Part shown: piece after piece, positions 19,794 through 27,759 of the stretch
How the letters are laid out: every line of letters begins with the position of its first letter
How positions within the stretch are numbered: position 1 is the first letter of the stretch
Assembly (NCBI RefSeq): GCF_009900745.1
Contig: NZ_WXVU01000005.1
Span: 183,373 to 247,372 of the forward strand
DNA length: 64,000 nt
Direction of reading: 5' to 3'
Source: Chryseobacterium sp. c4a
GTDB lineage: Bacteria; Bacteroidota; Bacteroidia; Flavobacteriales; Weeksellaceae
Made by a program: the position numbers and the translations under genes
The notes under the pieces: generated by a model
Seen by the model: only the letters and a program-made list of their open reading frames with translations
Told to the model about the DNA's origin: nothing
The model's database searches: none

Positions 19794-19891
19794 ATTGTAA
19801 GCAAGATCTTGCATTTGGCATATTGTCTGATTCTCAATGTATTAAATTTTCAAATCCTCAAACTTAAACATACCACTTAATATATAAAAAT

Positions 19892-20320
19892 ATGGAAAAG
19901 TTATCATACGAAATAGAAATCAATGCAGAACCCGAAAAAGTTTGGAGCGTCCTTTGGAGTGATATTACTTACAGACAATGGACTACTGCTTTTACGGATG
20001 GTTCTTTTTATGAAGGAGCATTGGAAGAAAATAACATTGTTAAATTCTTGGATCCCAAAAACAATGGGATGTACAGCAGGGTTATAAAAGTGATTCCCAA
20101 TCAGGAAATAACATTTTTACATTTAGGAGAAATTTATGAAGGAATTGAAGTAGCCCAGGAATGGGGCGATGCCACGGAAGCTTACTTCCTTGAAGAAAAT
20201 GATGAAGGAACTTTATTGAGAACAGTTATTAATACTCCGGATGAGTTTAAATCTTTTTTTGAAGAAAAATTCCCAAAAGCAATGAATATTATTAAACATC
20301 TTTCGGAAAATCAGCTGTAA
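19892..20320 (+). CDS. SRPBCC (START-like) protein
   Basis: A 142-residue SRPBCC protein: MEKLSYEIEINAEPEKVWSVLWSDITYRQW at the N-terminus, with a hydrophobic cavity pattern through the sheet and a long C-terminal helix. It is clearly paralogous to the next gene (both begin ME.LSYE..I.A...KVW..LW), suggesting a local tandem duplication with divergence. The ligand is unknown. Confidence 0.85.
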   Translation: MEKLSYEIEINAEPEKVWSVLWSDITYRQWTTAFTDGSFYEGALEENNIVKFLDPKNNGMYSRVIKVIPNQEITFLHLGEIYEGIEVAQEWGDATEAYFLEENDEGTLLRTVINTPDEFKSFFEEKFPKAMNIIKHLSENQL

Positions 20321-20366
20321 AGAGACACCCATTTAAAAAAAACAACCAATCACAAAAATCTAGAAT

Positions 20367-20825
20367 ATGGAAACTTTATCGTACGAAACAATAATAGAGG
20401 CTCCTCTACAGAAGGTCTGGGATATTCTTTGGAGTCCTGAAACCTATAGCCAATGGACAAAATACTTCGGAGCAGGATCTTCCGTCATGAAATCCGACTG
20501 GCAGGTGGGTGGAAAGACTTATTTTCTTAATGAAAAAGGAGATGGGATGGTTTCTACCATAGACAGTCTGGATGAACCCCATCAAATCGTTTTTAAACAT
20601 TTAGGAATGACTGAAAACGGAGTGGAAGATACCCAAAGTAAAGAAGTGATGGAATGGAGCGGCTGTTTTGAAAAATATTTTCTGACAGATCTTGATGGGA
20701 AAACCAAGCTTCATACCGAGGTTCAGGTAGACAGTGAATGGCGTGATCATATGAATACCGGATTTACTAAAGGATTGATCGTTGTAAAGAGCCTGGCGGA
20801 AGGTGTTAACCTTAGCTCAGTGTAG
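20367..20825 (+). CDS. SRPBCC (START-like) protein
   Basis: A 152-residue paralogue of the gene just upstream: METLSYETIIEAPLQKVWDILWSPETYSQWTKYFG, then VGGKTYFLNEKGDGMVSTID and a C-terminal helix TGFTKGLIVVKSLAEGV. The 46-base gap and same direction suggest co-transcription. The ligand is unknown. Confidence 0.86.
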   Translation: METLSYETIIEAPLQKVWDILWSPETYSQWTKYFGAGSSVMKSDWQVGGKTYFLNEKGDGMVSTIDSLDEPHQIVFKHLGMTENGVEDTQSKEVMEWSGCFEKYFLTDLDGKTKLHTEVQVDSEWRDHMNTGFTKGLIVVKSLAEGVNLSSV

Positions 20826-20913
20826 CAGGGTTTAAAGTTCAATGTTGTTGGAAATACAATTTTTATCTCAATTCTTTTAGTTTTTATTTTTTTTTCGATT
20901 AATTCAGAAAAAT

Positions 20914-21372
20914 ATGAAGTTATTAGTCATTCTCTTCGGTGCATTTATATTGGCTTTACTGGGAACCATGGTGTTTCAAGGGAAGCCGGATCTTTTATTT
21001 TCGGGAAATCTTGGTATGGCGGTTTTCATCATATTCACAGGTTTTTCTCATTTTAAATTTCAGAAAGGAATGGCGATGATGATTCCTGATTTTATTCCCG
21101 CTAAAATGTTCTGGGTTTATTGTACCGGTTTCTTGGAAATCGCTGCAGGAATAGGATTGATGATTCCAGCTATTCGTGAAATGACGGCTATTTTACTGAT
21201 TATTTTTTATGTATTGGTTTTTATAGCCAATATCAAGTCATCTCAAAAGAAGATTAATATTTTTAAAGCAGATTATACCGGGCCGGGAATGCACTACCTT
21301 TATACACAAAGAATTCCTATGCAGATTATTTTAATAGCCTGGACATGGTATTTCGGAATTTATTTACAGTAA
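20914..21372 (+). CDS. DoxX-like four-helix membrane protein
   Basis: A 152-residue integral membrane protein with four hydrophobic helices (about 2-20, 28-48, 64-90, 92-112) and a short C-terminal helix. The layout (FSHFKFQKGMAMMIPDFIPAKMFWVYCTGFLEIAAGIGLM) is that of the DoxX family. The role is unknown; relatives have been linked to thiol redox homeostasis in other bacteria. It ends with its own terminator. Confidence 0.83.
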   Translation: MKLLVILFGAFILALLGTMVFQGKPDLLFSGNLGMAVFIIFTGFSHFKFQKGMAMMIPDFIPAKMFWVYCTGFLEIAAGIGLMIPAIREMTAILLIIFYVLVFIANIKSSQKKINIFKADYTGPGMHYLYTQRIPMQIILIAWTWYFGIYLQ

Positions 21373-21378
21373 TTATAT

Positions 21379-21405
21379 AAGCAGTCCTAGAGGCTGCTTT
21401 TTTAT
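21379..21405 (+). terminator. Rho-independent terminator
   Basis: AAGCAG-T-CC pairs with GG-CTGCTT around a TAGA loop, followed by a T run. It lies seven bases after the DoxX-like gene. Confidence 0.8.
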
Positions 21406-21498
21406 TAAAAAAATATCAAAATAAATGTTAATTATTGTAACGTTTTGAATTCATAGTTGTCTTATATATAAAGAAACTGATTTTTTATTGAAAAAATA

Positions 21499-21528
21499 TT
21501 GAATTAGGGGCTTTGTTTTTTAACTTTA
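21499..21528 (+). promoter_or_regulatory. Candidate promoter for the S9 peptidase
   Basis: TTG (21499-21501), a 19-base spacer and TAACTTTA (21521-21528) fit the Bacteroidota -33/-7 pattern (TTG and TAnnTTTG) with one mismatch at the last base. It ends 11 bases before the start codon. Confidence 0.5.
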
Positions 21529-21539
21529 AAACGTAAGTT

Positions 21540-23546
21540 ATGAATCTAAATTCCAAAATTTTCGGTACAGCTTATATCGTACTTTCTACTATTATGATCA
21601 ACGCACAAAACACAGCAGCTAAACTTCCGGGAGATCCCACACTTCCTTCCAGCAAAGCCAATCTTGAAAAATTAGTATCCTATGACAAAGGAAATTTTAA
21701 ATACAAAGTGGAAGATTATTTTGCAAGACCAAAAGCTTCTGCTTTTAAAATTTCTCCTGATGGAAAATATCTTTCTTATAAGGAAAAAGATAAAGACAGT
21801 AAAAATCATGTATACGTTAAAGAACTGAGTACAGGCAAGGTGACCAAAGCCATTGTTGAAAAAGATGATCTGATTAAATCGTATGGATGGCTAAATAAGA
21901 ATCGCTTATTCTATACACAGGATAAAGGAGGAAACGAAAATATACACCTGTATGCTGCCAATGTAGACGGAACCAATCTTAAGGATCTTACACCATTTGA
22001 TGGAATTACATTAGGCTCAATCATTCCTGTAAAAGATACCGATTTTGTTGTTGTTACCATGAACAAAAACAATAAACAGATTTTTGAACCTTATAAAATT
22101 AATTTTGTAACAGGGGAGATGACTCAACTTTATGAAAATAAGGATGTAAACAGTCCTATTGATGATTATATTTTCGATAAAGACGGTAATTTAAGAGGCT
22201 ATAGTATTCTTGAAAACGGGTTGACCACGAAAACGTATTATAAGGATTTGCAAACTGGAAAATTTAACCTTCTGAAATCTGCAGACTGGTCTGATACTTT
22301 CAGCATCATTAGGTTCAATGATAATTCCAAAAATAAGGATGAAGCTTATGTAGTGACTAATTTGGATGGTGATAAAGCAAGAATTGTTTTGTATGATCTG
22401 AAAAAAAATGCAGTGATTAAAGAAGTATACGCCAATCCTGTATATGATGTAAGTTCAATAAGTGTAGCGGGTAAGAACAGAAATTATGAGCTGGATTATA
22501 TCAGCTATGAAGGCCTGAAAGGAGAGACCGTTCCTGTAAGTAAATTTTACAAGGAAATTGATGATCAATTAAAAGCTCAGTTTAAGGGAAAAGAATTTGC
22601 TGTTGTTTCAGCAGATGATAACGACGAAAAGCTATTGGTAATGGTAGCTAGCGATAAATTATACGGAACCTATTACGAATATGATACCAAATCAAAAGAA
22701 TTAAAACTTCTTTATAATCTCATGCCACAGCTGAAAGAAGAAGATATGGCTGAAATGAGACCTATTGAATTTAAAAGTAGAGACGGATTAACGATTCGTG
22801 GATATATTACCTTACCAAAAGCTGCACTAGAAGGCAAAAAAGTTCCTTTAGTGGTTAATCCTCACGGTGGGCCACAAGGAATAAGAGACCATTGGGGCTT
22901 CAATCCGGAAACTCAATTGTTTGCAAGCAGAGGATATGCTACGCTTCAGGTAAATTTCAGAATCTCAGGCGGCTATGGAAAAGAGTTCCAGAAAGCCGGA
23001 TATAAGCAGATTGGAAGAAAAGCCATGGATGATGTGGAAGACGGAGTGAAATATGCGATCAGCCAGGGTTGGATAGACAAAGATAAAATAGCAATTTATG
23101 GAGGAAGTCATGGAGGATATGCCACTTTGATGGGCTTGATTAAAACACCTGACCTTTATGCTTGTGGAGTAGATTATGTAGGAGTATCCAACATTTTTAC
23201 CTTCTTTGCTTCTTTCCCGGAATATTGGAAGCCTTATAAAGAAATGGTAAAACAAATCTGGTATGATCTGGATAATCCTGAAGAAGCTAAAATTGCGAAA
23301 GAAGTATCTCCTGTATTTCAGATTGATAAAATCAAAAAACCACTATTCGTAGTACAAGGAGCCAATGATCCTAGAGTAAATATCAATGAGTCTGATCAGA
23401 TCGTAAAAGCTATGCGCGCAAAAGGTTTTGAAGTGCCTTATATGGTAAAATATGACGAAGGACACGGATTCGGAAAAGAGCCGAACAGAATTGAACTGTA
23501 TAAGTCTATGCTTGGGTTCTTTGCAGAGAATTTTAATAAAAAATAA
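21540..23546 (+). CDS. S9 family (prolyl oligopeptidase-type) peptidase, secreted
   Basis: A 668-residue exported serine peptidase. The N-terminus has a signal-like hydrophobic segment ending NAQ. Residues about 45-400 form the beta-propeller (PDGKYLSYKEKDKDSK, DKGGNENIHLYAANVDG). The C-terminal alpha/beta-hydrolase domain has HGGPQGIRDHWGFNPETQLFA, nucleophile Ser523 in YGGSHGGYATLMG, Asp in GANDPRVN and His in YDEGHGFG. It probably trims peptides in the periplasm. It is monocistronic. Confidence 0.93.
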   Translation: MNLNSKIFGTAYIVLSTIMINAQNTAAKLPGDPTLPSSKANLEKLVSYDKGNFKYKVEDYFARPKASAFKISPDGKYLSYKEKDKDSKNHVYVKELSTGKVTKAIVEKDDLIKSYGWLNKNRLFYTQDKGGNENIHLYAANVDGTNLKDLTPFDGITLGSIIPVKDTDFVVVTMNKNNKQIFEPYKINFVTGEMTQLYENKDVNSPIDDYIFDKDGNLRGYSILENGLTTKTYYKDLQTGKFNLLKSADWSDTFSIIRFNDNSKNKDEAYVVTNLDGDKARIVLYDLKKNAVIKEVYANPVYDVSSISVAGKNRNYELDYISYEGLKGETVPVSKFYKEIDDQLKAQFKGKEFAVVSADDNDEKLLVMVASDKLYGTYYEYDTKSKELKLLYNLMPQLKEEDMAEMRPIEFKSRDGLTIRGYITLPKAALEGKKVPLVVNPHGGPQGIRDHWGFNPETQLFASRGYATLQVNFRISGGYGKEFQKAGYKQIGRKAMDDVEDGVKYAISQGWIDKDKIAIYGGSHGGYATLMGLIKTPDLYACGVDYVGVSNIFTFFASFPEYWKPYKEMVKQIWYDLDNPEEAKIAKEVSPVFQIDKIKKPLFVVQGANDPRVNINESDQIVKAMRAKGFEVPYMVKYDEGHGFGKEPNRIELYKSMLGFFAENFNKK

Positions 23547-23568
23547 ATCAGTAATTTTTATAATTTTG

Positions 23569-23602
23569 GAAACGGAGGACGTGATGTCTTCCGTTTCTTT
23601 TT
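23569..23602 (+). terminator. Rho-independent terminator after the S9 peptidase
   Basis: GAAACGGAGGAC pairs with GTCTTCCGTTTC around a GTGAT loop, with one G:T pair, followed by TTTTT. Confidence 0.88.
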
Positions 23603-23657
23603 CATTGCGAGTAAAAACGGAAGGTCTGCGAACAAAGTTCAGAAATGTAGCGTGGAA
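23603..23657 (-). repeat. Intergenic repeat family 1, copy C
   Basis: On the minus strand it contains TTTCTGAACTTTGTTCGCAG then ACCTTCCGTTTTTACTCGCAA. It shares its first half almost exactly with copy B and its second half loosely with copies A and D. Confidence 0.65.
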
Positions 23658-23746
23658 TCTATATTCCTCCCACAGATTTCACCAATTACAAGATACATTG
23701 TTTATAATCTACTATTGTAACTAGATTGAATTCTTCTATAGGAAAT

Positions 23747-23850
23747 ATAGCAGTATTTTCTAGCCCTGATAGCAGCGGTTACCCCGCAGCGTACGCCGGC
23801 ATTAGCATGGTGCGAGGAGTATGAGCGGATAGCAGGAAATAGCTCCCCAA
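23747..23850. repeat. Possible structured repeat with TAGCCCTGATAGCAG / GATAGCAGGAAATAGCTCC blocks
   Basis: The segment carries TAGCCCTGATAGCAGCGG, a GC-rich middle (CCCCGCAGCGTACGCCGGC) and GAGCGGATAGCAGGAAATAG. It is far more GC-rich than its surroundings and looks like a structured RNA or repeat. From memory, similar blocks recur between flavobacterial genes. Only one copy is present here and no function is claimed. Confidence 0.4.
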
Positions 23851-24004
23851 AGAATGAGTAGTAAGCAATGAGCAATAAATAATGAGATGCAGCTATATAA
23901 AAACAGATGAAATAAAACCCCGATAAATGCTGGGAAATTTGAATTGTAAGAAAAATATTTTAAATTTATTAAAGTAAAATAAAAAGGATAGCCGTCATAG
24001 CAGT

Positions 24005-24583
24005 ATGGAGGTTGTCGAAAAAATAACAATGCCACAGAAGGATAAAGAAAGCATCATTTCACAAACCGTTTCCAACTACGGTGGGAAGCTGATGTCTTAT
24101 ATTCGTCCCAAAGTGAAAAACACGGAGGATGCAGAAGATATTCTGCAGGAAGTGTGGTATCAGTTCAGCAGTCTAACCAATCTTTCCGAGATCGTGAATG
24201 TTGGAGGCTGGCTGTACAGAGTAACGGCGAATAAAATTACAGACCGTTATCGTAAAAAGAAAACAGAAAATCTGGAAGATTTCGTCTATGAAGATGAAGA
24301 CGGAAGCTTTTCTATCAAAGATATTTTATTGATGGATGAAAGTGCCGGGCCTGAAGTGAAAATGTTTCAGGACGAGATTTGGAAAAAACTGTTTGAAGCA
24401 CTTGATGAACTTCCCGAAAAGCAAAGGCTGGTCTACGTAGAAAATGAACTGAACGACAAGACCCTCCAGGAGATCGCCGATGAACAAGGAGAGAACATCA
24501 AGACCATCATCAGTAGGAAAAACTATGCTGTGAAGCATTTGAGAAACAGATTGAGAAGATTATACGAAGATTTAAAAAGTTAG
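24005..24583 (+). CDS. ECF-type RNA polymerase sigma factor
   Basis: A 192-residue sigma-70 family factor. Region 2 is in VKNTEDAEDILQEVWYQF and WLYRVTANKITDRYRK; region 4 is in LDELPEKQRLVYVENELNDKTLQEIADEQGENIKTIISRKNYAVKHLRNRL. A second ATG at 24029 would shorten it by eight residues. There is no obvious anti-sigma next door; instead a small two-helix membrane protein starts 11 bases after it. It directs transcription of a target set that the sequence does not reveal. Confidence 0.93.
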   Translation: MEVVEKITMPQKDKESIISQTVSNYGGKLMSYIRPKVKNTEDAEDILQEVWYQFSSLTNLSEIVNVGGWLYRVTANKITDRYRKKKTENLEDFVYEDEDGSFSIKDILLMDESAGPEVKMFQDEIWKKLFEALDELPEKQRLVYVENELNDKTLQEIADEQGENIKTIISRKNYAVKHLRNRLRRLYEDLKS

Positions 24584-24594
24584 AAAAAGAAATT

Positions 24595-24927
24595 ATGAAT
24601 CATAAACACAAAAAGGGCTGGATTTTTTTATTGTTATGTCCGCCATTAATTCTCTTAGCCGTTACCTGGATTGTAATGTCGCTTTGGAATTGTCTTCTTC
24701 CTGAAATTTTAGGGGTAAAATCCATTACATTCTGGCAGGCAATGGGAATCCTGATCTTAAGTAAGATTCTTTTCGGAGGTTTCCATTTCGGAAAAGGAAT
24801 GAAAGACTTCAAAGAGAGAAAAATGAGAGAGAAGATGGAAGGTTTGTCGCCCGAGGAGAAAGAGAAATTTAAAGAAGCCTGGAGAAACAGATGTTCCGGA
24901 GGATTCTTCAACAGAAATAACGAATAA
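24595..24927 (+). CDS. Small membrane protein of the ECF sigma unit, unknown
   Basis: A 110-residue protein with two hydrophobic helices (about 9-32 and 44-62) and a charged cytoplasmic tail with KDFKERKMREKMEGLSPEEK. It is not a recognisable zinc anti-sigma factor: there is no HxxxCxxC. Its position right after the sigma gene suggests it regulates sigma or is its primary target. A membrane-bound unconventional anti-sigma is a hypothesis only. Confidence 0.75.
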   Translation: MNHKHKKGWIFLLLCPPLILLAVTWIVMSLWNCLLPEILGVKSITFWQAMGILILSKILFGGFHFGKGMKDFKERKMREKMEGLSPEEKEKFKEAWRNRCSGGFFNRNNE

Positions 24928-25018
24928 TTTAAAAATTTTAAAGAAGTAGTAAAGTAAAATTAAAATTCATTCGTCTTTATAAAAAACAAGAAGTAGTAAA
25001 ATTTAAAATTTTGAAAAA

Positions 25019-25276
25019 ATGAAAAATTCAGCATTAAAAGGAGCTCTTGGAGCACTAGCCGTTGTAGGTGTAGCCTTAATCGCTAAAAAAGCAGCACAAA
25101 GAAAAAGATTTATCAGAGGTATTTTTGATGAATACGGAATCAAAGAAAAATCCCCATTCGGATTAGCTGATAAGATCAGAGAAATGAATGACGAGGACTA
25201 TCAGGAACTGAAAGGAAAATTCAAAAAAGAATTCAGTTCAAGATGCTGCAAAAAGGATAATACTTGTGAAGCATAA
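25019..25276 (+). CDS. Small protein of the ECF sigma unit, unknown
   Basis: An 85-residue protein with a short hydrophobic N-terminal stretch (LGALAVVGVALIAKK), a basic middle and a Cys-rich end (SSRCCKKDNTCEA). Residues 45-70 (KSPFGLADKIREMNDEDYQELKGK) resemble the regulatory tails of the neighbour at 24595. It is followed by a very strong terminator, so it is the last gene of the sigma unit. The function is unknown. Confidence 0.7.
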   Translation: MKNSALKGALGALAVVGVALIAKKAAQRKRFIRGIFDEYGIKEKSPFGLADKIREMNDEDYQELKGKFKKEFSSRCCKKDNTCEA

Positions 25277-25304
25277 AAAGTAAAATACTAAATTGAAATT
25301 GTTT

Positions 25305-25349
25305 AATTCGGGCTCGGGGAAGCAAAGCTTCCCGAGCCCGAATTTTTTA
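25305..25349 (+). terminator. Strong rho-independent terminator of the ECF sigma unit
   Basis: AATTCGGGCTCGGG-GAAGC pairs with GCTTCCCGAGCCCGAATT around a short AAA loop (one bulged G), followed by a T run. The near-perfect 18-base stem is the strongest terminator in the window. Confidence 0.95.
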
Positions 25350-25451
25350 TTGTAAAACCAATCATCAAAATGGTAAGCAGAATTTAAGAATGTTTTGGCA
25401 GTGAATGTGTTGATTAAATACTAAATTTGCTTTCCTTTTATTTATATTATA

Positions 25452-26099
25452 ATGACACTGAAGCATATTTTTATTACCATAATTACTCTTTTTTCTATAG
25501 CCGGATATGGACAGAAATCTGAATTGAAACAGAAACAATATATTTTCTTTCTGCACAATAAATTTCTGGAGGATCATTCAGCTGATGAGGCTCATCCTAA
25601 ATATGGTATTGTGGAGTATGAAAAGGTACTTCACGAGTTGAAAGATAGCAGTAATGTTGTTCTTTTTGAAAAGAGAAAAGCTAATACAGATCCGGCGGTA
25701 TATGCGTTGAAAATAAAGAAACAAATTGGTCGTTTGATAAAGAAGGGTGTTAAAGCTGGGAATATTACGGTTGTTGGAACCTCTCAAGGCGGTTATATTG
25801 CACAATATATTTCCTACTATGCAAAAAATCCGGATCTTAAATTTGTTATTATCGGAGCCAGTTTTAAAGATGATTCTTTAGAAAAAGATCCGAATTTTAG
25901 ATTGTATGGAAGAATACTTTCTATCACAGAGAAGTCAGATGATGGCCATGTTCCTCTTTCTCAGGAACAGCGATTTATAAGATCAAATATTAAAGATTTT
26001 AAAGAGATTGAGCTTAATACAGGTCTAAACCATGGTTTTTTATTTAAAGCTCTGGATGCATGGATTATTCCAACAAAGGAATGGATCAATCGTAAATAA
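25452..26099 (+). CDS. Secreted alpha/beta hydrolase
   Basis: A 215-residue protein with a Sec signal peptide (about 1-21, ending GYGQ). The hydrolase signature is VVGTSQGGYIAQYIS with nucleophile Ser111; the acid and His are probably in the region SDDGHVPLSQE and LNHGFLFKALDAW. It has the small size of 'alpha/beta hydrolase' lipase-like exported proteins. It is alone on its strand, with a 388-base gap after it. Confidence 0.82.
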   Translation: MTLKHIFITIITLFSIAGYGQKSELKQKQYIFFLHNKFLEDHSADEAHPKYGIVEYEKVLHELKDSSNVVLFEKRKANTDPAVYALKIKKQIGRLIKKGVKAGNITVVGTSQGGYIAQYISYYAKNPDLKFVIIGASFKDDSLEKDPNFRLYGRILSITEKSDDGHVPLSQEQRFIRSNIKDFKEIELNTGLNHGFLFKALDAWIIPTKEWINRK

Positions 26100-26487
26100 C
26101 TATAGAGAATACCAGGTAATTAATTTTTTATGGTTTGTTGGAAAAACAAAATAGTATAGATTTTTTTTGCAACAAATACATGAATAAAAGGTATTTTACT
26201 TTAAATATCAATTAAAAAAAGTCCTTTCTATGTTCCTGTATGGTTTAAAAAAATTACCACGTAAGAGTATAGATGTTCTGCAAATAAACTCATTCGGGCA
26301 TTAGTGCCATCAAACATACGGTATTAAAATACTTGCTCTTTAAAAACATAAAGCTTTTCAATATTCTTTGCGGCTCTGCGCTTGCCAGCACCGATATCAA
26401 ACTTTGGAATTGTGAGAAATAACAGCTTATTATTTCCAGTGAATTCAAAGCAAAAAGGAAAATAAATCCTTATTTTTGTATTGTTCA
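26100..26487. other. 388-base intergenic stretch
   Basis: No convincing gene. It contains poly-T/poly-A tracts and a GC-richer segment around 26365-26395 (CTTTGCGGCTCTGCGCTTGCC) which resembles the TTTGCGCC segments at 14940-15000. The last 17 bases hold the -7 element of the J-domain gene. Confidence 0.5.
26471..26478 (+). promoter_or_regulatory. Candidate -7 element of the J-domain gene
   Basis: TATTTTTG matches TAnnTTTG exactly and ends nine bases before the ATG at 26488. If real, the transcript would begin only a few bases before the start codon, and it rules out translation from the TTG at 26476, which lies inside the element. Confidence 0.45.
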
Positions 26488-27135
26488 ATGAAAGATTACT
26501 ACTATTTTCTCGGTATATCCCAGGATGCTTCAGAAGAAGACATCAAAAAAGCGTATCGAAAACTATCCTTGAAATATCATCCAGACAAAAATGATAATGA
26601 CGATTTCTTTGCAGACCGTTTTCGTGAAATTCAGGAAGCTTATGAAATGTTGAGTGATTCTTCAAAGAGAAAAGCGTATGATCAGAATTTGGAAAGCCAT
26701 CAGAGAAGTTTCAGATATAACATTCCTCCAGCCATAAAGACTTTTACTGCCAATAAGATTCATGCGAAAAAAGGGGAGGAGATTATTATCAGCTGGCAAA
26801 CAAGTAATGCTGATGTCGTAAAGGTTTTACCTTTCGGACTTGAAAAACCTTATGGAGAAAGAATCTTTAAGATCACAGAATTTAAAGATGGAAAATTCCA
26901 GTTATTGCTTCATGCAACCAATTCACTATTGCATAAAACCGTAGTTCAGGGAATTACCATTACTGAGGTTTTTGAAAATGATACCGAGAGATTCAAAAGT
27001 ACAGTAGATGAAATGTTTAAACCACAGCCTCAAACAGCGATTAACAAATCAGGCCAACCCAAAATTATTATGTTGTTTTGGGGAGTTATTATATTGGCAA
27101 TTGCCTTATATTTCCTTATAAAGGAATTTCTTTAA
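26488..27135 (+). CDS. J-domain (DnaJ-like) protein with C-terminal membrane anchor
   Basis: A 215-residue protein, counted from the ATG at 26488. The J domain (about 1-65) has [16 protein letters not shown] with the HPD motif that stimulates DnaK ATPase. A beta-rich middle (about 80-165, [23 protein letters not shown]) follows, and a single hydrophobic helix (about 190-210) ends the chain. It probably tethers an Hsp70 partner to the inner membrane. The middle domain has no clear family. It converges with a small gene on the other strand, sharing their 3' ends. Confidence 0.88.
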   Translation: MKDYYYFLGISQDASEEDIKKAYRKLSLKYHPDKNDNDDFFADRFREIQEAYEMLSDSSKRKAYDQNLESHQRSFRYNIPPAIKTFTANKIHAKKGEEIIISWQTSNADVVKVLPFGLEKPYGERIFKITEFKDGKFQLLLHATNSLLHKTVVQGITITEVFENDTERFKSTVDEMFKPQPQTAINKSGQPKIIMLFWGVIILAIALYFLIKEFL

Positions 27136-27284
27136 GCCATTTTTTTCCTTCCTGGGCACTTTTTACATCTTTTCCCTTTCTTGAATTTTTTACAACAAGA
27201 TTTCTTTTCACAGAACATCTCTTCATTGTTGAATGCATATACGGGAGCCAAAGGCGGAACTTTAAACGGGACAATCATATTCAT
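27132..27284 (-). CDS. Small Cys/Lys-rich protein of 50 residues
   Basis: On the minus strand an ATG at 27284 opens a 50-residue frame: an N-terminal [18 protein letters not shown], then [20 protein letters not shown] and [10 protein letters not shown]. There are five Cys and an unusually high Lys content, typical of small zinc-ribbon or nucleic-acid-binding proteins of Bacteroidota, though I cannot name the family. Its stop overlaps the stop of the J-domain gene. The clear start, dense basic/Cys pattern and lack of frame decay make it a likely real gene. Confidence 0.65.
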   Translation of the reverse strand: MNMIVPFKVPPLAPVYAFNNEEMFCEKKSCCKKFKKGKRCKKCPGRKKMA

Positions 27285-27693
27285 GATGCAAATATATTAA
27301 TTTAGAATAAATATAATTAATAAAATTTCATAAATTTCTTAAAACCTGATGGATAGCAGTTCGGACACCTGTTTATAGAGTAAAATGATTTAAAATCATA
27401 CTCTATTGAAGAGTGAATTTTTCACACTTTTTCATACCAAAGTATTTACTTTTTACCTGTTATTAATAAAAACAAATTTTAGTTATCTTGAATACTTACT
27501 GAAAATTTTATCTGTTTTTTTAATGAATATTTCATTGTGTTTTTGATAATGAAATATTGATATTATTAAGTACTATGTGTGAAATAATAATAATAGTTGT
27601 TTAAAATGCATGAAACTTTATTTACTAGTTATCAAAAGCTGATTAACTTGTAATAAGTAAACTATTTAGTGAATTATCATTGATGATATGCTG
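27285..27693. other. Long AT-rich stretch upstream of gcvP
   Basis: No gene seen. It holds an 11-base perfect inverted repeat at 27526-27558 and many AT tracts. No glycine riboswitch is recognisable: the conserved tandem aptamer blocks are absent. Confidence 0.5.
27526..27558. repeat. Inverted repeat upstream of gcvP
   Basis: AATATTTCATT (27526-27536) and AATGAAATATT (27548-27558) are perfect complements around an 11-base loop. It lies about 200 bases before gcvP and could be an operator or a small hairpin. Confidence 0.5.
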
Positions 27694-27724
27694 TTGTACA
27701 ATCGTGTAAAAAATTGTAATTTTA
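27694..27724 (+). promoter_or_regulatory. Candidate promoter for gcvP
   Basis: TTG at 27694-27696, a 20-base spacer and TAATTTTA at 27717-27724 fit the Bacteroidota promoter pattern with one mismatch (last base A, not G). It ends 35 bases before the gcvP start. Confidence 0.5.
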
Positions 27725-27759
27725 CCCATCTTTTTACAAACAAAATCTAATAAATAAAA

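Noticed and set aside
27285..27759. Glycine riboswitch before gcvP
   Set aside because: No conserved aptamer blocks are recognisable in the AT-rich leader.
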